DNA from: DATGJX01 sp963830545
GTDB taxonomy: Bacteria > Vulcanimicrobiota > Vulcanimicrobiia > Vulcanimicrobiales > Vulcanimicrobiaceae
Direction: 5' to 3'
Assembly: GCA_963830545.1 (NCBI GenBank)
Contig: CAWHMK010000001.1
Location: 2,604,001 to 2,668,000, forward strand
DNA: 64,000 nt
This document shows positions 63,422 through 64,000 of this stretch, piece after piece. The translations under genes and the position numbers were made by a program. Every line of letters begins with the position of its first letter. Position 1 is the stretch's first letter. The notes under the pieces are model-generated. The model ran no database searches. It had not been told where the DNA came from and was given only the letters and a program-made list of their open reading frames with translations.

Positions 63422-63494
63422 TGGAGATGAGGGGACTCGAACCCCTGACATCCTGCTTGCAAAGCAGGCGCTCTACCAGCTGAGCTACATCCCC
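63422..63494 (-). tRNA. tRNA-Ala(TGC)
   Basis: Acceptor GGGGATG/CATCTCC, anticodon stem CCTGC/GCAGG, loop TTTGCAA, T-loop TTCGAGT. CCA not encoded. Tandem with tRNA-Ala(GGC), 41 bases apart. Confidence 0.95.
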
Positions 63495-63626
63495 GCATTT
63501 ATCGACCGGCGCACGTTCGCAAGCCGCGGGTGAGGCACCTGCCCGCACCACGGACCCAATGTTCGGATGAGGGATTGCTATACGCGCGGCAATTCGCAGA
63601 TACTGAAGATCGGGAGGCGAGGACCC

Positions 63627-64000
63627 ATGATCCATGCGCTGCTGCTGGCGGCGATTGGTGCCATGCCGCCGTGTTGGAACGTCTTCGACGCCGCACTTCG
63701 TCACAGTGCAAGCGCCGCACATCCGCCATACGTTACGTACAGCGAACGCATCTCCGTGCTCGAGGACGGCGAGCCGCTCATGCTGAGCTTCGCCCACATC
63801 GATTACCGTGACGACGGCGTTGCGCGCGTTTCCGACGAGCGCTTCGATTACCAGCCGTTTCTCACGCGCCGCGAAGAGCCCGGGCCTCCGGAAATCGGAC
63901 CGTACGGCACGGGAAGAGAGATGTGGCTGCCCGACCCCGCAGGATTGAGAGTCATCGCGCAAGTGCGAACGTCGGGAAGCGTGACGTGCACGATTGCAGA
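63627..64000 (+). CDS. Hypothetical protein, 5' part (runs off window)
   Basis: From ATG 63627 the frame stays open to the window end (124 codons). MIHALLLAAIGAMPPCWNVF is a short signal-like start. It continues PPYVTYSERISVLEDGEPLM, FAHIDYRDDGVARVSDERFD and PEIGPYGTGREMWLPDPAGL. GGGAGGCGAGG lies upstream. Family not recognised. Confidence 0.65.
   Translation, partial: MIHALLLAAIGAMPPCWNVFDAALRHSASAAHPPYVTYSERISVLEDGEPLMLSFAHIDYRDDGVARVSDERFDYQPFLTRREEPGPPEIGPYGTGREMWLPDPAGLRVIAQVRTSGSVTCTIA

Noticed and set aside
63177..63962. Minus-strand open frame over rnpB end and two tRNA-Ala genes
   Set aside because: Covers three RNA genes, and the plus-strand frame from 63627 has a better start, signal-like N-terminus and ribosome-binding site.
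1..64000. Insertion sequences, prophage or integrated plasmid
   Set aside because: No transposase, integrase, phage structural or replication gene was seen, and no long terminal inverted repeats were noticed. Partial elements beyond the window cannot be excluded.

Overview
The window is a GC-rich bacterial chromosome segment, gene-dense on both strands, with eight tRNA genes and the RNase P RNA. The gene orders prfA-prmC-pyrG, nfeD-floA-phoH-ybeY-dgk, cdd-recO-ruvX-mltG-DUF1292 and rapZ-yvcK are Terrabacteria-like (Firmicutes, Actinobacteria, Armatimonadota, Eremiobacterota). A sedolisin, a copper-amine-oxidase-N domain protein, a DUF5916 protein and several secreted proteins with Pro/Thr-rich linkers sit among them. 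My best guess is a soil-type Eremiobacterota (WPS-2) or a related lineage. That is inference; no marker gene in the window fixes the phylum.

Layout. 1-1700: nadE (3' part) and cinA. 1784-8173 (minus): a six-gene overlapping operon, sulfhydrylase - CoA-binding protein - LuxE-like - LuxC-like - class III aminotransferase - Gfo/Idh/MocA oxidoreductase. It could convert an acyl group to an aldehyde and then an amine, and is the most interesting pathway candidate here. 8236-10046: leuC-leuD. 10051-14887: secreted proteins including an S53 peptidase. 14926-23302: translation genes (rpmE, prfA, prmC, rpsU, yqeY) around pyrG, two glycosyltransferases and a HIT protein. 23350-33243: a long housekeeping run (nfeD, floA, phoH, ybeY, Dgk-PAP2 fusion, CNNM transporter, cdd, recO, ruvX, mltG, DUF1292, MGDG-synthase-like glycosyltransferase, DoxX).

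33294-36620 is a tRNA-rich zone with tadA, an aspartyl protease and a triplicated 85-92 bp repeat directly upstream of tRNA-Ser(CGA). 36629-45506 holds mixed metabolic and secreted proteins, including aroA and an M20 amidohydrolase. 45735-49556 is an unusual amino-acid-permease/GH35 fusion. 51250-53785 carries cystathionine gamma-synthase/lyase and cystathionine beta-synthase. 55387-57537 is a DUF5916 protein behind a consensus promoter overlapped by a palindrome. 58084-60287 is rapZ-yvcK; 61161-62852 is a PDZ-membrane-GAF sensor; rnpB and two tRNA-Ala genes follow.

Quality warning. At least nine genes carry apparent frameshifts (cinA, prmC with several, pyrG, mltG, two hypothetical genes, a methyltransferase, the permease/GH35 gene with two, glycerate kinase), several at short homopolymers. 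Since pyrG and other core genes are hit, uncorrected indels in the assembly are the simplest explanation. Four other intact genes lack ATG, GTG or TTG at the expected start.
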